Shown here: one piece after another, positions 9,749 through 19,180 of the stretch | How positions within the stretch are numbered: position 1 is the first letter of the stretch | How the letters are laid out: each line of letters starts with the position of its first letter | Assembly: GCA_963824275.1 (NCBI GenBank) | Contig: CAWGOT010000002.1 | Span: 372,001 to 436,000 of the forward strand | Length of the DNA: 64,000 bases | Direction: 5' to 3' | DNA from: JANXQG01 sp963824275 | GTDB taxonomy: Bacteria; Planctomycetota; Planctomycetia; Pirellulales; Thermoguttaceae | Translations under genes and position numbers: made by a program | The notes under the pieces: generated by a model | What the model was told of the DNA's origin: nothing | The model's database searches: none | The model's input: only the letters and a program-made list of their open reading frames with translations

Positions 9749-10717
9749 TTAAAAGCGCATGAAGAAATCCCAGGTCTCTTTCGCAATCCAGTTGACATTA
9801 GATCCCGGATCCCGCGCGGTATCTGTATGCCCACCTACGAAGGAGCCAAATACCACGGGATATTCCTCCTTACACCCCTTGAACGCAGTGGTGACATGTT
9901 TGGGGCCGGTTGCGATGGGGATTTCGGGCAGGTCCGTAACCCCGTTGTCTTCGAGGTGCGTCAGGACACAATATTTCCCGCCTTGTTTTCGCGCATCCGA
10001 GTTGACGTACCTGCAAGTGCCGTCAGTGGTGCCGGTCGTGCTATAAAACGCAAGGGGTTCGTGCTTGTTGGTGGGAAGATAGATATTCCAATTGGCCGGA
10101 GCATAACAGGCAACGGCGCGCAGATCTTTCTGGAAATCCAACGAGAGCGAGTAGGTGACCATCGCGCCGAAGCTAAAGCCGCAGCAAAATACGCGAGACG
10201 TATCCACGCTCAGCTTATCCTTGAATAGTGCGAGCATGTCAGCAAAGAAAACATGGTCTTTATCATCACGCCCCCGCCACGGAGAACCGTCAGTGTTTCC
10301 CTCGGGCGCCACGAAAATGACGGGGACATTATCCTTGTCCGCATAGGTCTTGAGTCCATAAAACTTATTGTTCACCATCGTCTTCATATTCCCGCCCATC
10401 ATATGCATGGCAAAGATCAAACGGTAGGGTTTGTTCTTGTCGTAATTGGCGGGAATGTCGATGGTGTATTTGCGGCTAAGACCGGCGCTCGTAATCGTGT
10501 AGGTTCCGCTTTTGAAATCCCCAAGCTCTTTGCCGCAACCGGCGCTGGGGCAGGGGGCGTTCTTCAATTTACGAGAGCTATCAGCGGATGACGAGGGCTG
10601 ACCTGCCGCGTTCGTCGTTTTTTGAGGGGCATCAGTCGGTGCTGCGGATCGACTGACTGTGCAAACCGAAAAGAACATTGCCAAAGTAATCACTGCGAAA
10701 GAACTTGTCTTTACCAT
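9749..10717 (-). CDS. Secreted esterase of the PHB-depolymerase/feruloyl-esterase (LpqC-like) family
   Basis: Intact, 322 residues, with a signal peptide (MVKTSSFAVITLAMFFSVCTV). After a Ser/Thr/Pro linker the alpha/beta-hydrolase fold begins: YTIDIPANYDKNKPYRLIFAMH (oxyanion side), IFVAPEGNTDGSPWRG, the nucleophile elbow CGFSFGAM (GxSxG type, Ser in the middle), and VGGHTDTARDP near the end with the likely catalytic His. Paired cysteines (PCPSAGCGKE, RVFCCGF, FKGCKEE) fit an exported enzyme. It should cleave ester links in plant-polymer side chains or a polyester; which one is not readable. It stands alone, downstream of the tRNA-like pair. Confidence 0.8.
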   Translation of the reverse strand: MVKTSSFAVITLAMFFSVCTVSRSAAPTDAPQKTTNAAGQPSSSADSSRKLKNAPCPSAGCGKELGDFKSGTYTITSAGLSRKYTIDIPANYDKNKPYRLIFAMHMMGGNMKTMVNNKFYGLKTYADKDNVPVIFVAPEGNTDGSPWRGRDDKDHVFFADMLALFKDKLSVDTSRVFCCGFSFGAMVTYSLSLDFQKDLRAVACYAPANWNIYLPTNKHEPLAFYSTTGTTDGTCRYVNSDARKQGGKYCVLTHLEDNGVTDLPEIPIATGPKHVTTAFKGCKEEYPVVFGSFVGGHTDTARDPGSNVNWIAKETWDFFMRF

Positions 10718-11114
10718 TGGGTTGTCTCGTATTGAATTGGTGATTGGTGTTTGAATTGAAATCTCGCGCCGCGCGTACGCAGCGCGGTGCGGTGCGGTGC
10801 GGTGCGGTGAAGGACTGAATGATAGGAATTCTGATCCCCCGAAACGTCCCCGATCCTAACGTGGACGCTGGTCGCTGTCAAGAATCCGATGCAAATTCGA
10901 GCGGTGGATAAGCGGTGGAGTGGCGCCAATGCCCTCACTACCCCTCTCCCGGATGTAGTGGAAGGTCTCGTTTGGGCCAATCCACCAGCCCGACCACGAA
11001 CGGTGAATTTTGGTAAAACAGGCAGATTGTTCTGAGTTCAAGAGCGACTGCCCGTGACATCCGTAATCAATATAGGACTGTTTTTCTAGAATCCTAGCCC
11101 CTCTATGAAAGATG
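10718..11114. other. Intergenic stretch with a GCGGT tandem repeat
   Basis: No coding signal is seen. Five exact head-to-tail copies of GCGGT occupy 10784-10808, about 70 bp upstream of the esterase start, preceded by a GC-rich alternating tract. This is the only perfect short tandem repeat in the neighbourhood and may slip in replication. The remainder is AT-richer and unremarkable. Confidence 0.4.
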
Positions 11115-12085
11115 TTACGTTAACACCGAAGCGGCTGGCGTGAGGCGCTGGTGCGCAATCTGACCCTTGGTCGCATCGCCCGGCACGTCCAGGACCTGAA
11201 CGCTGGAAATCGTCCGCATCGTCTTGTGATCGGCGAAGGTCCAGACGACCTTCTTCTCCGGCGTGACTTCAATCACGTGCGGCGCTTCCCGAACTCGCCG
11301 TGCCCTAGCCAGTTGGTCATCACCGTGTTGCCGTTGGGCAAGCGCTCAAGACCGGCCATGAACTTGAGGCTGATGCCGGGCAACTCGTCGCCGGCGACTT
11401 GCCAGACGGTGGCGCCGCTCTTGTCAACCTCGAAGACCATGGCCTTTTTCTCCATGTCGGCGCAAGCGATCAGCGTGTTGCCGTTGGAGAGGCGAATCGC
11501 GGTGTGCGGTCCGCCGGGGGCGCGGATTTCCCTCACGGCCTTGCCATCGGCGTCGTACTCCCTGACCACCTGCTGGCCGTAATGGGCGACCAGGTAGTGC
11601 CCGTCGGGCAATTGCCGTGCATTGCGCATGTAGAGGTGGCCGCCGTCCTTGCCCTCCGGCAGCAAGTGGATCTGCTTGACGATCTTGCCGGACGGATCCA
11701 CCTCCAATAAGCGGCCTGCATTGCACTCGGCGATGAAGGTGTTGCCGCCGGCCAGGCGCTGGCAGGCGTAAATCTCGCTCGTCGACTCGTAGTCGAACAC
11801 GACCTTCTTGTCGCGGGTCACCTCCTTCACGCCGTGGCCGGTCACGAAAAGCAGATTGCCGCTGGGCAGCACCCACAGATCGTTGCAATTCGGCGCGGGA
11901 TACTCCCATTCAACCTTGCCCTGGGCTGATACCAGGAAGACCTTCCCCTGGGTGTAATCCGAACAGGCCATGGGATGCGGCTTGCCATCCTGCGTGGACA
12001 GTGCCGGGGAGGCCGCCTCATCTTTCGGCGAAGCGGACAAGGCAAGCGGGGCCAGCGTCAGCATCGAGAGCAGCAGAACATTCAT
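11115..12085 (-). CDS. Secreted repeat-propeller protein, PQQ/arylsulfotransferase-like (one frameshift)
   Basis: Start at the ATG at 12085 with AGGAG eight bases upstream and a signal peptide (MNVLLLSMLTLAPLALSASP). Blade-like repeats follow: GKVEWEYPAPNCNDLWVLPSGNLLF, TSEIYACQRLAGGNTFIAECN, HLYMRNARQLPDGHYLVAHYG, PHTAIRLSNGNTLIACAD and GLERLPNGNTVMTNWLGHG (each read in pieces). The frame changes near 11282, after which HVIEVTPEKKVVWTFADHKT gives the last blade; the stop is at 11115. The recurring LPNGNT phrase is typical of PQQ-like and arylsulfotransferase-type propellers. No catalytic residues can be assigned, so the function is unknown. Confidence 0.65.
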
Positions 12086-12388
12086 GGGCAAGCTCCTGGG
12101 GGTGGGGGCAAAGAGGTATATCCCGCGTCCGAGATTATCGTTGGGGATTTCGCCCAAATCAAGACCGCGACAATATTAGGGAAAAGAAGATGAATGGCAG
12201 CTCGTACTATCTTGTGGAATCTCTAAATAACCTGTAGGGTGGGTCTGCTCGCGCGTAGTCCAGCCTTTAGGCGGAAATTGCGGCAAGGGACGAAATCCGC
12301 ATCCTTCGCGGAGCGAATGGCGACGCTTATTTCCACACCAGTTCTAAAGGCAGGTCTACCAGGGCACCTGGCAGTTTTCCCACCCTGA

Positions 12389-12417
12389 TTGACGTGTTCC
12401 CCGCCTTCTTTTACACT
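12389..12417 (+). promoter_or_regulatory. Putative sigma-70-type promoter of transketolase
   Basis: TTGACG at 12389-12394 and TACACT at 12412-12417 are separated by 17 bp, 60 bp ahead of the transketolase ATG. The rest of the 320-bp gap (12158-12476) shows no gene. This is a consensus match only. Confidence 0.45.
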
Positions 12418-12476
12418 GGCTACTTATAAAAATCTTCCTTTGCCAACCCGTACTGATCCTATTCACCTGGACACCC

Positions 12477-14528
12477 ATGCCCTACGCGACCCAACCGATC
12501 GAATCGCTTTCCATCAATACTATCCGCACGCTGGCGATGGACGCCGTGCAGGCGGCCAATAGCGGACATCCGGGCACGCCCATGGCGCTGGCGCCGGCCA
12601 CCTACGTGCTCTTCAACGAGGTCCTCCGCTACGATCCGGCCCAGCCCCAGTGGCCCAATCGCGACCGCTTCATCCTCTCCTGCGGCCATGCCTCGATGCT
12701 GCTCTACGCCACGCTGCACGTCTGCGGCGTGAAGCAGGCCGATGCCGAGGGCCGGGGCAGCGACAAGCCGGCCGTGCCGCTGGACGACATCCGCCTCTTC
12801 CGCCAGTTGGGAAGCCTCTGCCCCGGCCATCCCGAACATGGGCTCACCAGCGGCGTGGAAACCACGACCGGGCCGCTGGGGCAGGGCATCAGCAACAGCG
12901 TCGGCATGGCGATCGCCCAGCGCTGGCTGGCCGCCCACTACAATCGCCCCGGCTTCGATCTCTTCAGCTACAACGTCTACGCCCTGTGCAGCGACGGCGA
13001 CCTGATGGAGGGCGTGGGGGCCGAGGCCGCTTCCCTGGCCGGCCACCTCAAGCTCTCCAACCTCTGCTGGATCTACGACGACAACAAGATCACTATCGAG
13101 GGCAGCACCAACCTGGCCTTCAGCGAGAACGTGGCCGAGCGCTTTGCCGGCTACGGTTGGAACGTGCTGAAGGTCGACGACATCAACGATCTGGCCGCTT
13201 TCCGCGCCGCGCTGGCCGGCTTCCGCAAGACCACGGACCGGCCGACGATGATCATCGTCCGCAGCGTGATCGCCTGGGGCGCACCGAACAAGCACAATAC
13301 CCACGGCGCCCACGGCAGCCCTCTGGGCGAGGAGGAAATCCGCCTCACGAAGCGGGCCTATGGCTGGCCAGAGGACCAGAAGTTCCTGGTGCCGGAGGAA
13401 GTCTTGGCCCACTTCCGTGCGAACCTGGGCGTCCGCGGCCAGGCGCTCCGCCAGTCCTGGGAGGCCTGTTATGCCCAATATGCCGCCCAGTTCCCCGAGC
13501 AAGCCCGCGAGCTCGAACTCATCCGCCGCCGCGAACTGCCCCAGGGCTGGGACGCCGGGATCAAACCCTTTGCCGCCGACGCCAAGGGCCTGGCCACGCG
13601 GGCCAGCTCGGGCAAGGTCTTGAACCAGATTGCCGGGCGGCTGCCGTGGCTGGTGGGCGGGGCGGGCGACCTGGCCCCCTCGACGCTCACGCTCATGGAC
13701 GGCGGCGATCTCGAGGCCGCAAGCTACGGCGGCCGGAATATGCACTTCGGCATCCGCGAGCACGCCATGGGCGCGATCATCAACGGCATGACGCTCTGCG
13801 GGCTGCGCTCCTTCGGGTCCACCTTCTTTGTCTTCACCGACTACATGCGGCCCTCGATCCGCATGGCGGCCATCATGGGCCTGCCGGTGTTCTACGTCTT
13901 CACGCACGATTCGATCGGCGTGGGCGAAGACGGTCCCACGCACCAGCCGGTCGAGCACCTGGCCGCGCTGAGGGCGATTCCCAATCTCACGGTCATTCGC
14001 CCCGGCGACGCGAACGAGGTGGCCGAGGCCTATCGTTCCGCGCTCTCGAACAACCGCGGGCCGACGGCCCTGGTGCTCTCGCGGCAGAACGTGCCGACGC
14101 TCGACCGCGGCAAGTATGCCCCGGCCGACGGCGCGCGGCGCGGCGGCTATGTCCTGGCCGACGCGCCCTCCGGCAAGCCGGAAGTGATTCTGATCGGCAC
14201 CGGCAGCGAGCTTTCGCTTTGCGTCGGGGCCTACGAGAAGCTCGTGGCGGAGGGCGTGCAGGCCCGCGTGGTGAGCCTGCCGAGTTGGGAGCTTTTCGAC
14301 GCCCAGCCGCAGGCCTATCGCGACTCGGTTTTGCCGCCGGACGTGACGCGGCGGGTGGCCGTTGAACTGGGGATCGCGCAGGGCTGGTGCAAGTACATCG
14401 GCCGTTGCGGGCGGTTCCTGGGCATCAACCACTTCGGCGAGTCGGGCCCGGTGGGCGTGCTCCTGAAGCACTACGGCTTCACGGTCGAGAATCTCGTGAA
14501 GCTGGCGAAGGAGGCGGCCGCGGGGTAG
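12477..14528 (+). CDS. tkt: Transketolase
   Basis: Intact, 683 residues, close to the usual 660-680. Moves a two-carbon ketol unit between sugar phosphates in the non-oxidative pentose phosphate pathway, with thiamine diphosphate and Mg. N-terminal TPP-binding half: INTIRTLAMDAVQAANSGHPG, YDPAQPQWPNRDRFILSCGH, TTGPLGQGISNSVGMA, and the GDG..N motif as CSDGDLMEGVGAEAASLAG plus YDDNKITIEG. Middle domain: NMHFGIREHAMGAIINGM (with the catalytic Glu), FTDYMRPSIRMAAIM and FTHDSIGVGEDGPTHQP. C-terminal domain: LIGTGSELSLCVGAYEKL and RVVSLPSWELFDAQ. It has its own promoter-like element and no operon partner; the next gene is convergent. Confidence 0.97.
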   Translation: MPYATQPIESLSINTIRTLAMDAVQAANSGHPGTPMALAPATYVLFNEVLRYDPAQPQWPNRDRFILSCGHASMLLYATLHVCGVKQADAEGRGSDKPAVPLDDIRLFRQLGSLCPGHPEHGLTSGVETTTGPLGQGISNSVGMAIAQRWLAAHYNRPGFDLFSYNVYALCSDGDLMEGVGAEAASLAGHLKLSNLCWIYDDNKITIEGSTNLAFSENVAERFAGYGWNVLKVDDINDLAAFRAALAGFRKTTDRPTMIIVRSVIAWGAPNKHNTHGAHGSPLGEEEIRLTKRAYGWPEDQKFLVPEEVLAHFRANLGVRGQALRQSWEACYAQYAAQFPEQARELELIRRRELPQGWDAGIKPFAADAKGLATRASSGKVLNQIAGRLPWLVGGAGDLAPSTLTLMDGGDLEAASYGGRNMHFGIREHAMGAIINGMTLCGLRSFGSTFFVFTDYMRPSIRMAAIMGLPVFYVFTHDSIGVGEDGPTHQPVEHLAALRAIPNLTVIRPGDANEVAEAYRSALSNNRGPTALVLSRQNVPTLDRGKYAPADGARRGGYVLADAPSGKPEVILIGTGSELSLCVGAYEKLVAEGVQARVVSLPSWELFDAQPQAYRDSVLPPDVTRRVAVELGIAQGWCKYIGRCGRFLGINHFGESGPVGVLLKHYGFTVENLVKLAKEAAAG

Positions 14529-14552
14529 GCGTGGCCCGTGCGAAACGAGCGT

Positions 14553-14972
14553 CTATTTCGCCCTGAGCAGTAAAACCGGCACGCTGATGCTGTGCTGCAC
14601 TTCAAAGGCGGTCGCGCCGAGGATCAGGTCGCCCAGCAAGCGGTGCCCGTGCGTGCTCATGGCCACCAGGTCGCAATCGTGCTCCTGAACCCACTTGACG
14701 ATCTGTTTGGCCGGCGGCGTGCCGTAGGCAAGCTGCCCTTCGGCCGAGAGACCCGCGGCCTCGAACTCGGCCTTCACGCCGTCCACATAGGCCTGCGACT
14801 GGCGGACCTCCTCGCTGGCCGCGTTCGAGCCCTGCCATTGGGCCACGGCACTCGTCGCCACGTGGAGCAGCACGACGCGGCTCTGCATGCACTTTGCCAG
14901 CTCCTTGACGTGTTCGATGATCGCCCGGTCGGTGGGGGTGGCGTCCAGCGTCACGAGAATCGTCTTGTACAT
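14553..14972 (-). CDS. Universal stress protein (UspA family)
   Basis: 139 residues from the ATG at 14972, which has a GAAGGGG Shine-Dalgarno-like stretch at good distance. One Usp domain of normal length: ILVTLDATPTDRAIIEHV at the start, VVLLHVATSAV, and the ATP-binding end MSTHGHRLLGDLILGATAFEVQHS followed by VPVLLLR. The G-2x-G-9x-G-S/T loop is recognisable but imperfect. As read, the frame is open upstream into the Nramp gene, so a fused protein is formally possible. The strong internal start and a TAG just upstream in another frame favour two separate, tightly spaced genes. Confidence 0.85.
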   Translation of the reverse strand: MYKTILVTLDATPTDRAIIEHVKELAKCMQSRVVLLHVATSAVAQWQGSNAASEEVRQSQAYVDGVKAEFEAAGLSAEGQLAYGTPPAKQIVKWVQEHDCDLVAMSTHGHRLLGDLILGATAFEVQHSISVPVLLLRAK

Positions 14973-14974
14973 CG

Positions 14975-16487
14975 CTATTCCCCTTCTACAACGGCGGGCG
15001 GCCGGATGCACCTTCCAGGCGTCTTGGGCCGTTTCCGGCAAGGCGAAGACGTCCATCACCGTAATCACAACGGCACTGCCCCAGCCGGCGATCAACAAGA
15101 ACCAACCGAGTTTCCATTTGCCCATTCTCTTGCGGGAAGAAGTGAAAAGCAAGAGGGGGAACATGGCAAACGGAAGTTGCAGGGCGAGCACCATCTGGCT
15201 CAGACACAAGAGGCCGTTGACGCCGCTGCTCTCGCCGCGGAGACCGATCACGAAGACTGCCGGCAAAATGGCCAGGGTGCGGGTGATCAGTCGCCGCACC
15301 CAGGGGGAAAGCCGCCAGTGCATGAAACCTTCCATCACGACCTGCCCGGCCAGCGTGCCGGTGATCGTGCTGCTTTGACCGCTGGCCAGCAGGGCCACGG
15401 CAAACAGCGTGCTCGCCGCGACCGTTCCCAACAGCGGCCCAAGCGTCAGGTAGGCATCGCGAATCCAGTCGCTATCGGGGCTGATCCTGGTCCCGGCCAC
15501 GGTGGCGTAGCCGTCGGCCAGGGCTTGGGGCGTGTGCGCGGCTCGTAGAACACCATCGCCGCCAGCACCAGGATGGCCGCGTTGACGAAGAAGGCAATGG
15601 TCAGGGCAACCGTCGAGTCGATGGTGTTGAAGCGGATGCGCCCGGCGAATCGACCGTTCGTCCGTTCCCAGCTTGCGGGTCTGCACCAGGGCCGAGTGCA
15701 AGTAAAGGTTGTGCGGCATGACCGTGGCCCCGATGATGCCGATGGCCAAGGCGAGCATGTCCTTCTTCGCCCAGGCTCGGACTCACCAGGGCAATCGCCC
15801 ATCTCGGAGAAGCTCGGGCTGCGTTTGCGGAAGCACGAAAATCTCGATGAAGTAGCAGACCGAAATGGTGGCCACCAAGAGCAGCACGACGGCTTCGATG
15901 GTCCGCATGCCGAACCGCTGCAGGCCCAACAGCAGCAGCACGTCCAACCCCGTGATGATGACCGCCCACAGCAACGGGATGTGAAACATCAGGTTCAGCG
16001 CCACGGCGCTGCCCAGCACCTCGGCCAGGTCGCAGGCGCCGATGGCCACTTCGCACAGCAGCCAGTTGGGCCAGCGGGTCCAGCGCGGAAACCAGTCGCG
16101 GCAGCATTGGGCCAGGTCCTTGCCGGTCACTACGCCCAGCCGTGCGGCAATCACCTGCATGAAGATGGCCATCAGGCTGGCCATGCCGACGACCCAGAGC
16201 AAGCCCGTACTTGAACTTGCGCCCGCTTCCAGGTCGGTCCCCCAGTTGCCCGGGTCCATGTAGCCGACACTGACCAGGATCGCCGGCCCCGAGAAGGCCA
16301 GCCACTGTTTCCAGAAGCCGGCGCCGTGTTCGGGCAGTTGTACGTGCCATGCACGCCTTCCAGCGAGACGTTGCCGGCCGGCGGCGCACGGCGATGCCCA
16401 CGCGATCGCAGGGCTGCGGATCGCGATCGCCGGGCGTCCAAGGCCGGTATCCCGGTCCGTGCTCGGCCGCTTCTTTTCACCAGCCAT
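14975..16487 (-). CDS. Nramp-family divalent metal transporter, MntH-like (several frameshifts)
   Basis: Imports Mn2+ or Fe2+ with protons across the inner membrane. The hallmark first-helix motif is intact: FSGPAILVSVGYMDPGNWGTDLEAG (read in pieces, with D-P-G-N). Helices follow in LLWVVGMASLMAIFMQVIAAR, LLCEVAIGACDLAEVLGSAVA, the second motif GIIGATVMPHNLYLHSALVQ (MPHN, family hallmark), and LASGQSSTITGTLAGQVVMEGF. Frame changes fall near 16350, 15785, 15650 and 15545. The start near 16487 (MAGEKKRP) is tentative because the first segment is frameshifted. A 20-bp palindrome sits about 51 bp upstream, and a DtxR-family regulator is encoded 2 kb away. Confidence 0.8.
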
Positions 16488-16539
16488 GAACCAGCCCACG
16501 CTCGACCTCCCGCAGTCGCCGGAAGCAGAAGTTTTGCAA

Positions 16540-16559
16540 GCCAAATGATAATTCTTGGC
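16540..16559. promoter_or_regulatory. Candidate metal-regulator operator upstream of Nramp
   Basis: GCCAAATGATAATTCTTGGC, an imperfect 20-bp inverted repeat about 51 bp before the Nramp start. Its first seven and last five bases are identical to those of the palindrome at 18200-18219, and the sequence just beyond (CGCAAGT.TAGCAAA) is also shared. Inferred target of the nearby DtxR-family protein. Confidence 0.55.
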
Positions 16560-16631
16560 TAAAAAAAGCCGCCGCAAGTATAGCAAAGGGAAGAACAAGG
16601 AGAAACCCCTAGTGCGGGGCAACGCGAGGTT

Positions 16632-16651
16632 CCTCGCTTGCGCTTCGGGTT
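16632..16651. repeat. Half-copy of intergenic inverted repeat family C
   Basis: Carries the right arm of family C (CCTCGCTTGCGCTTCGGGTT) without a full left arm; only GCGAGG at 16624-16629 remains. It lies between the Nramp and lipoprotein genes. Confidence 0.5.
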
Positions 16652-16663
16652 AGCGTCACACGA

Positions 16664-17090
16664 TCAGTCGGTCAGTTCAAACGGCGGCAGGTTCGTGGCT
16701 TTGGCCTCCACCGTGGCGTGCAGGAGAGGGTGTTTGGGGTCAGCATAGCGGCCTTTCAGTACGTCGGCGGCCTGGTGCGGACGCCCCTTGCTCGGGTCGC
16801 CGATAATGCCGCGCTTCCATTCGATCAGCACATCGTACGCGCCGGGCGGAGTGCCTTTGCCCGGCAAGCCGGAGACGAGCTCAAAGGAGCCGTCCTCCTC
16901 GACGATGCCCATGATCATGTGGTCGTCCATGCGGTCGCCGCCCGGACGACGGAAGAAGACCGTAGCGCCGGACGCCGGGGAACCCTTGTAGGTCACCTTG
17001 CCCGACACCGGATAGCTGTTGTTGCCCGCTGCACGAGGCACAGGCCAGCGCCAGTGCCGCCATGTGGCATAGCAGGACGAGCTTCTTCAT
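16664..17090 (-). CDS. Putative lipoprotein with transthyretin/carboxypeptidase-regulatory-like domain (one frameshift)
   Basis: Start at the ATG at 17090, preceded by a strong AGGAGG site. The N-terminus MKKLVLLCHMAALALACASC is a lipoprotein-type signal with a cysteine close after the hydrophobic core. After a frame change near 17035 the domain reads NNSYPVSGKVTYKGSPASGATVFFRRP, EDGSFELVSGLPGKGTPPGAYDVLIEW and PLLHATVEAKATNLPPFEL (each in pieces), a beta-sandwich pattern very often encoded next to DUF1559 proteins in planctomycetes. About 140 residues. The role is unknown. It is co-directional with and directly downstream of the DUF1559 gene. Confidence 0.65.
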
Positions 17091-17104
17091 GCCCAGATGC
17101 CTCC

Positions 17105-18149
17105 TCAGATAAGCGAAGTTGATGAGCTCGCCCCCGGCGCGGCTGAGCAAGGCCTGGACCTGGTTCATCGTCAGTTGGTTGATGACGAACTGCACGGACC
17201 CGTCTCCGAACAGGCGTGTTGCTCCCTCCGGGGTGGAAGGCGAAGATTTCACTGTCGTTCGAGCAGCCGTTGGCGCAGGTCCACGGCGCTGCGGGCATGC
17301 CCATGAACCCGCCGCCGGCGGCGATGCCGGAGCCGCTCGGATCGCTGCCGTTGGTGGCGATGTAGTTGAGCGGATCGGCCCACGCCCCTCCTCCTTGCGG
17401 CGCAGTTCCGGGCCCGCCCGTGTAGCCGGGCACCGACGCCAGGCCCTGGCTGCCATACCAGCCCGGTCGCCCTGCGTCTTCATTGACCATGAAGGTGTGG
17501 GACGTGCCATCGGTGATTTGGGCGATGCGCACCGGGCCGTCCGGCGGTTCGGCAATGATCGAGGCGCCGGCATTGATGCTGATGCCCGGCAGCGTCCGCC
17601 TGCATCCCCGCGTCCGGGGCGTAGTCCGCTGCGCCCGAAAATCAGCCCCGGCGCGAAGCTCGACGCTGATCCCGAAGTTGTTGAAGCTGTTGCCCAGCTC
17701 CGCCGAGTAATCGACCGTGGGATTGCCCGGAGCGGAAGGGCAGAGGAACGTCGCGATGGCCGTCGAGTAGGCCGGGTTTTTGGGCGGCATGTTCACAGGA
17801 TCGAGGGCCGCCTTGCTAGGGTCGATCTGCTTGAACACGCTGCTGTATTCCATAAAGGGCAAAATCTGGACGAACGCCGAGGCGCCATAGGTGCCCGTCC
17901 CGCTCGGCGCCGCAGAATCGGCATTGGGGAACTGCCGGTAGGCGCTCGGGAAGCAGCCTTTGTTGCCCTCAAAGTTGAGCAGGGCCAGGCCGATCTGCTT
18001 GAGATTGTTGCCGCATTGCGTGCGGCGAGCGGCCTCCCGCGCGGCGTTGACCGCCGGCAGGAGCAGGCCGATGAGGATCCCGACGATGGCGATAACGACC
18101 AGCAGCTCAACAAGGTGAAACCGCCCCGGAAGCGACGCGAATTTTTCAT
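17105..18149 (-). CDS. DUF1559 prepilin-like protein (frameshifted)
   Basis: Start at the ATG at 18149: MKNSRRFRGGFTL, then a frame change in the middle of the type IV prepilin-like helix. Read across, it gives GFTL-VELLVVIAI and LLLPAVNAARE. The body has family phrases QCGNNLKQIGLALLNFEGNKG, FLCPSAPGNPTVDYS, ITDGTSHTFMVNEDAGRP and, after another shift near 17220, FHPGG..RLFGDGSVQFVINQL. The protein should be processed by a prepilin peptidase and sit at the inner membrane or in a pseudopilus. These proteins are greatly expanded in planctomycetes and their function is unknown. In the frame as read it runs on into the lipoprotein start; the TGA at 17105 is the likely true end. Confidence 0.75.
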
Positions 18150-18199
18150 AAAACGTTCCTTTGTTCCTCTATCGCTGTTAATCGACTTATGTTTGGTAT

Positions 18200-18219
18200 G
18201 CCAAATAAATATATTTGGC
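18200..18219. promoter_or_regulatory. Candidate metal-regulator operator upstream of DUF1559 gene
   Basis: GCCAAATAAATATATTTGGC has perfect 8-bp arms around AATA and lies 51 bp before the DUF1559 start. It overlaps a second small inverted repeat (TTTGGTATGCCAAA, 18192-18205). Length, outer bases and distance to the start match the Nramp palindrome at 16540-16559. Confidence 0.6.
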
Positions 18220-18340
18220 TGCAAAAATACACTAACGCAAGTCTAGCAAAAGGCAAGAAAGAGGCAACCCCAATAAGGAGCTATGAACAGAAGGCGGGGG
18301 CCGTGTGCCGGAGACACGTCCCGCGCTGCTATACCCCGAA

Positions 18341-18995
18341 TTACAGCGGCCGGACCAGGATGCTGCGCGGCCATTTCCCGGCTCAGGCTGATCGGCGCGG
18401 CCTGCGACATCGACGGTCACGATCCCGGCCGAGGGCTGGTTCTCGGCACCGTTCCCTTGGCGCCGACGATCAGGCCGCCGTCGCGGAGATAGCGGAGGAA
18501 ATCGGGCGATCGATCCGGCACGCGCAGCAGCTCGAAGGGCGTCTTGGCGGCGCACTCCGCCAGCGGGGTGCCCTCGCGCGTCCGCATCTTGCCGTCGGCG
18601 TCGGGGATCGGGTCGCCGTGCGGGTCGCGGTCGGGATGGCCCAGGTATTCGTCGATGCGGGCCACCAGGCGGTCGGAAACGGCATGCTCGAGGTTTTCCG
18701 CTTCCTCATGCACTTCGTCCCAGGGGATTCCCAGCGCGTGGGCGAGATAGAGTTCCAGCAGGCGGTGGTTGCGGACGACGCGAATCGCGACCTTCTCGCC
18801 TTTCTTGGTGAGGCGGACGCCTTGATGGGCCGCGTAGTGGACCAGCCCTGCCTCGGCCAGCCGCTGCAGCATGAGCGTGACACTGCTGGCCGTGATCTTC
18901 AGGCGGCGGGCCAGTTCGCCGGTGGGGACGCCGGCGGAGGCGTCGGACAAATGGTAGATGGCCTTTAGATAGTTCTCGACCGTAACACTTTCCAT
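18341..18995 (-). CDS. DtxR/MntR-family metal-dependent transcriptional regulator (frameshifted at C-terminus)
   Basis: Start at ATG 18995 (MESVTVENYLKAIYHL); ATGs at 19001 and 19007 are alternatives. Winged helix: VPTGELARRLKITASSVTLMLQRLAEAGLVHY, then RLTKKGEKVAIRVVRNHRLLELYL (in pieces). Dimerisation and metal-binding part: WDEVHEEAENLEHAVSDRL, with the E-H-x3-E..C/H residues expected for metal coordination, and GHPDRDPHGDPIP. The SH3/FeoA-like tail needs two frame changes (near 18440 and 18385) and ends in PISLSREMAA..ILVRPL at 18341. It should repress metal uptake when Mn or Fe is replete. Two matching palindromes upstream of Nramp and DUF1559 are probable targets. Confidence 0.85.
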
Positions 18996-19180
18996 AGGCA
19001 TAAGCATAACGCATCCTTTTGCTGTCAAGCAAACCCCCATAAGGTATATTAGGCCACAGGTGAAATTTTTAATCCTTGTGTCGGTACCTACCGCTCGTTA
19101 TAATCGATGTTTTAGAAAGGGATTTCTCAAATATCGGTCCGGAGTCGCGCCACAGGCATTCTTTCCAAGGGGAGCGAGCC

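Noticed and set aside
9119..9834. - strand frames with peptides such as RQESNLVYDLRR and RRGIEPRPAVSR
   Set aside because: They run antisense across the two tRNA-like units and are translations of cloverleaf sequence, not proteins.
12459..14471. 670-residue open frame on the - strand opposite transketolase
   Set aside because: Transketolase on the + strand is complete and conserved; the antisense frame is open only because of high GC.
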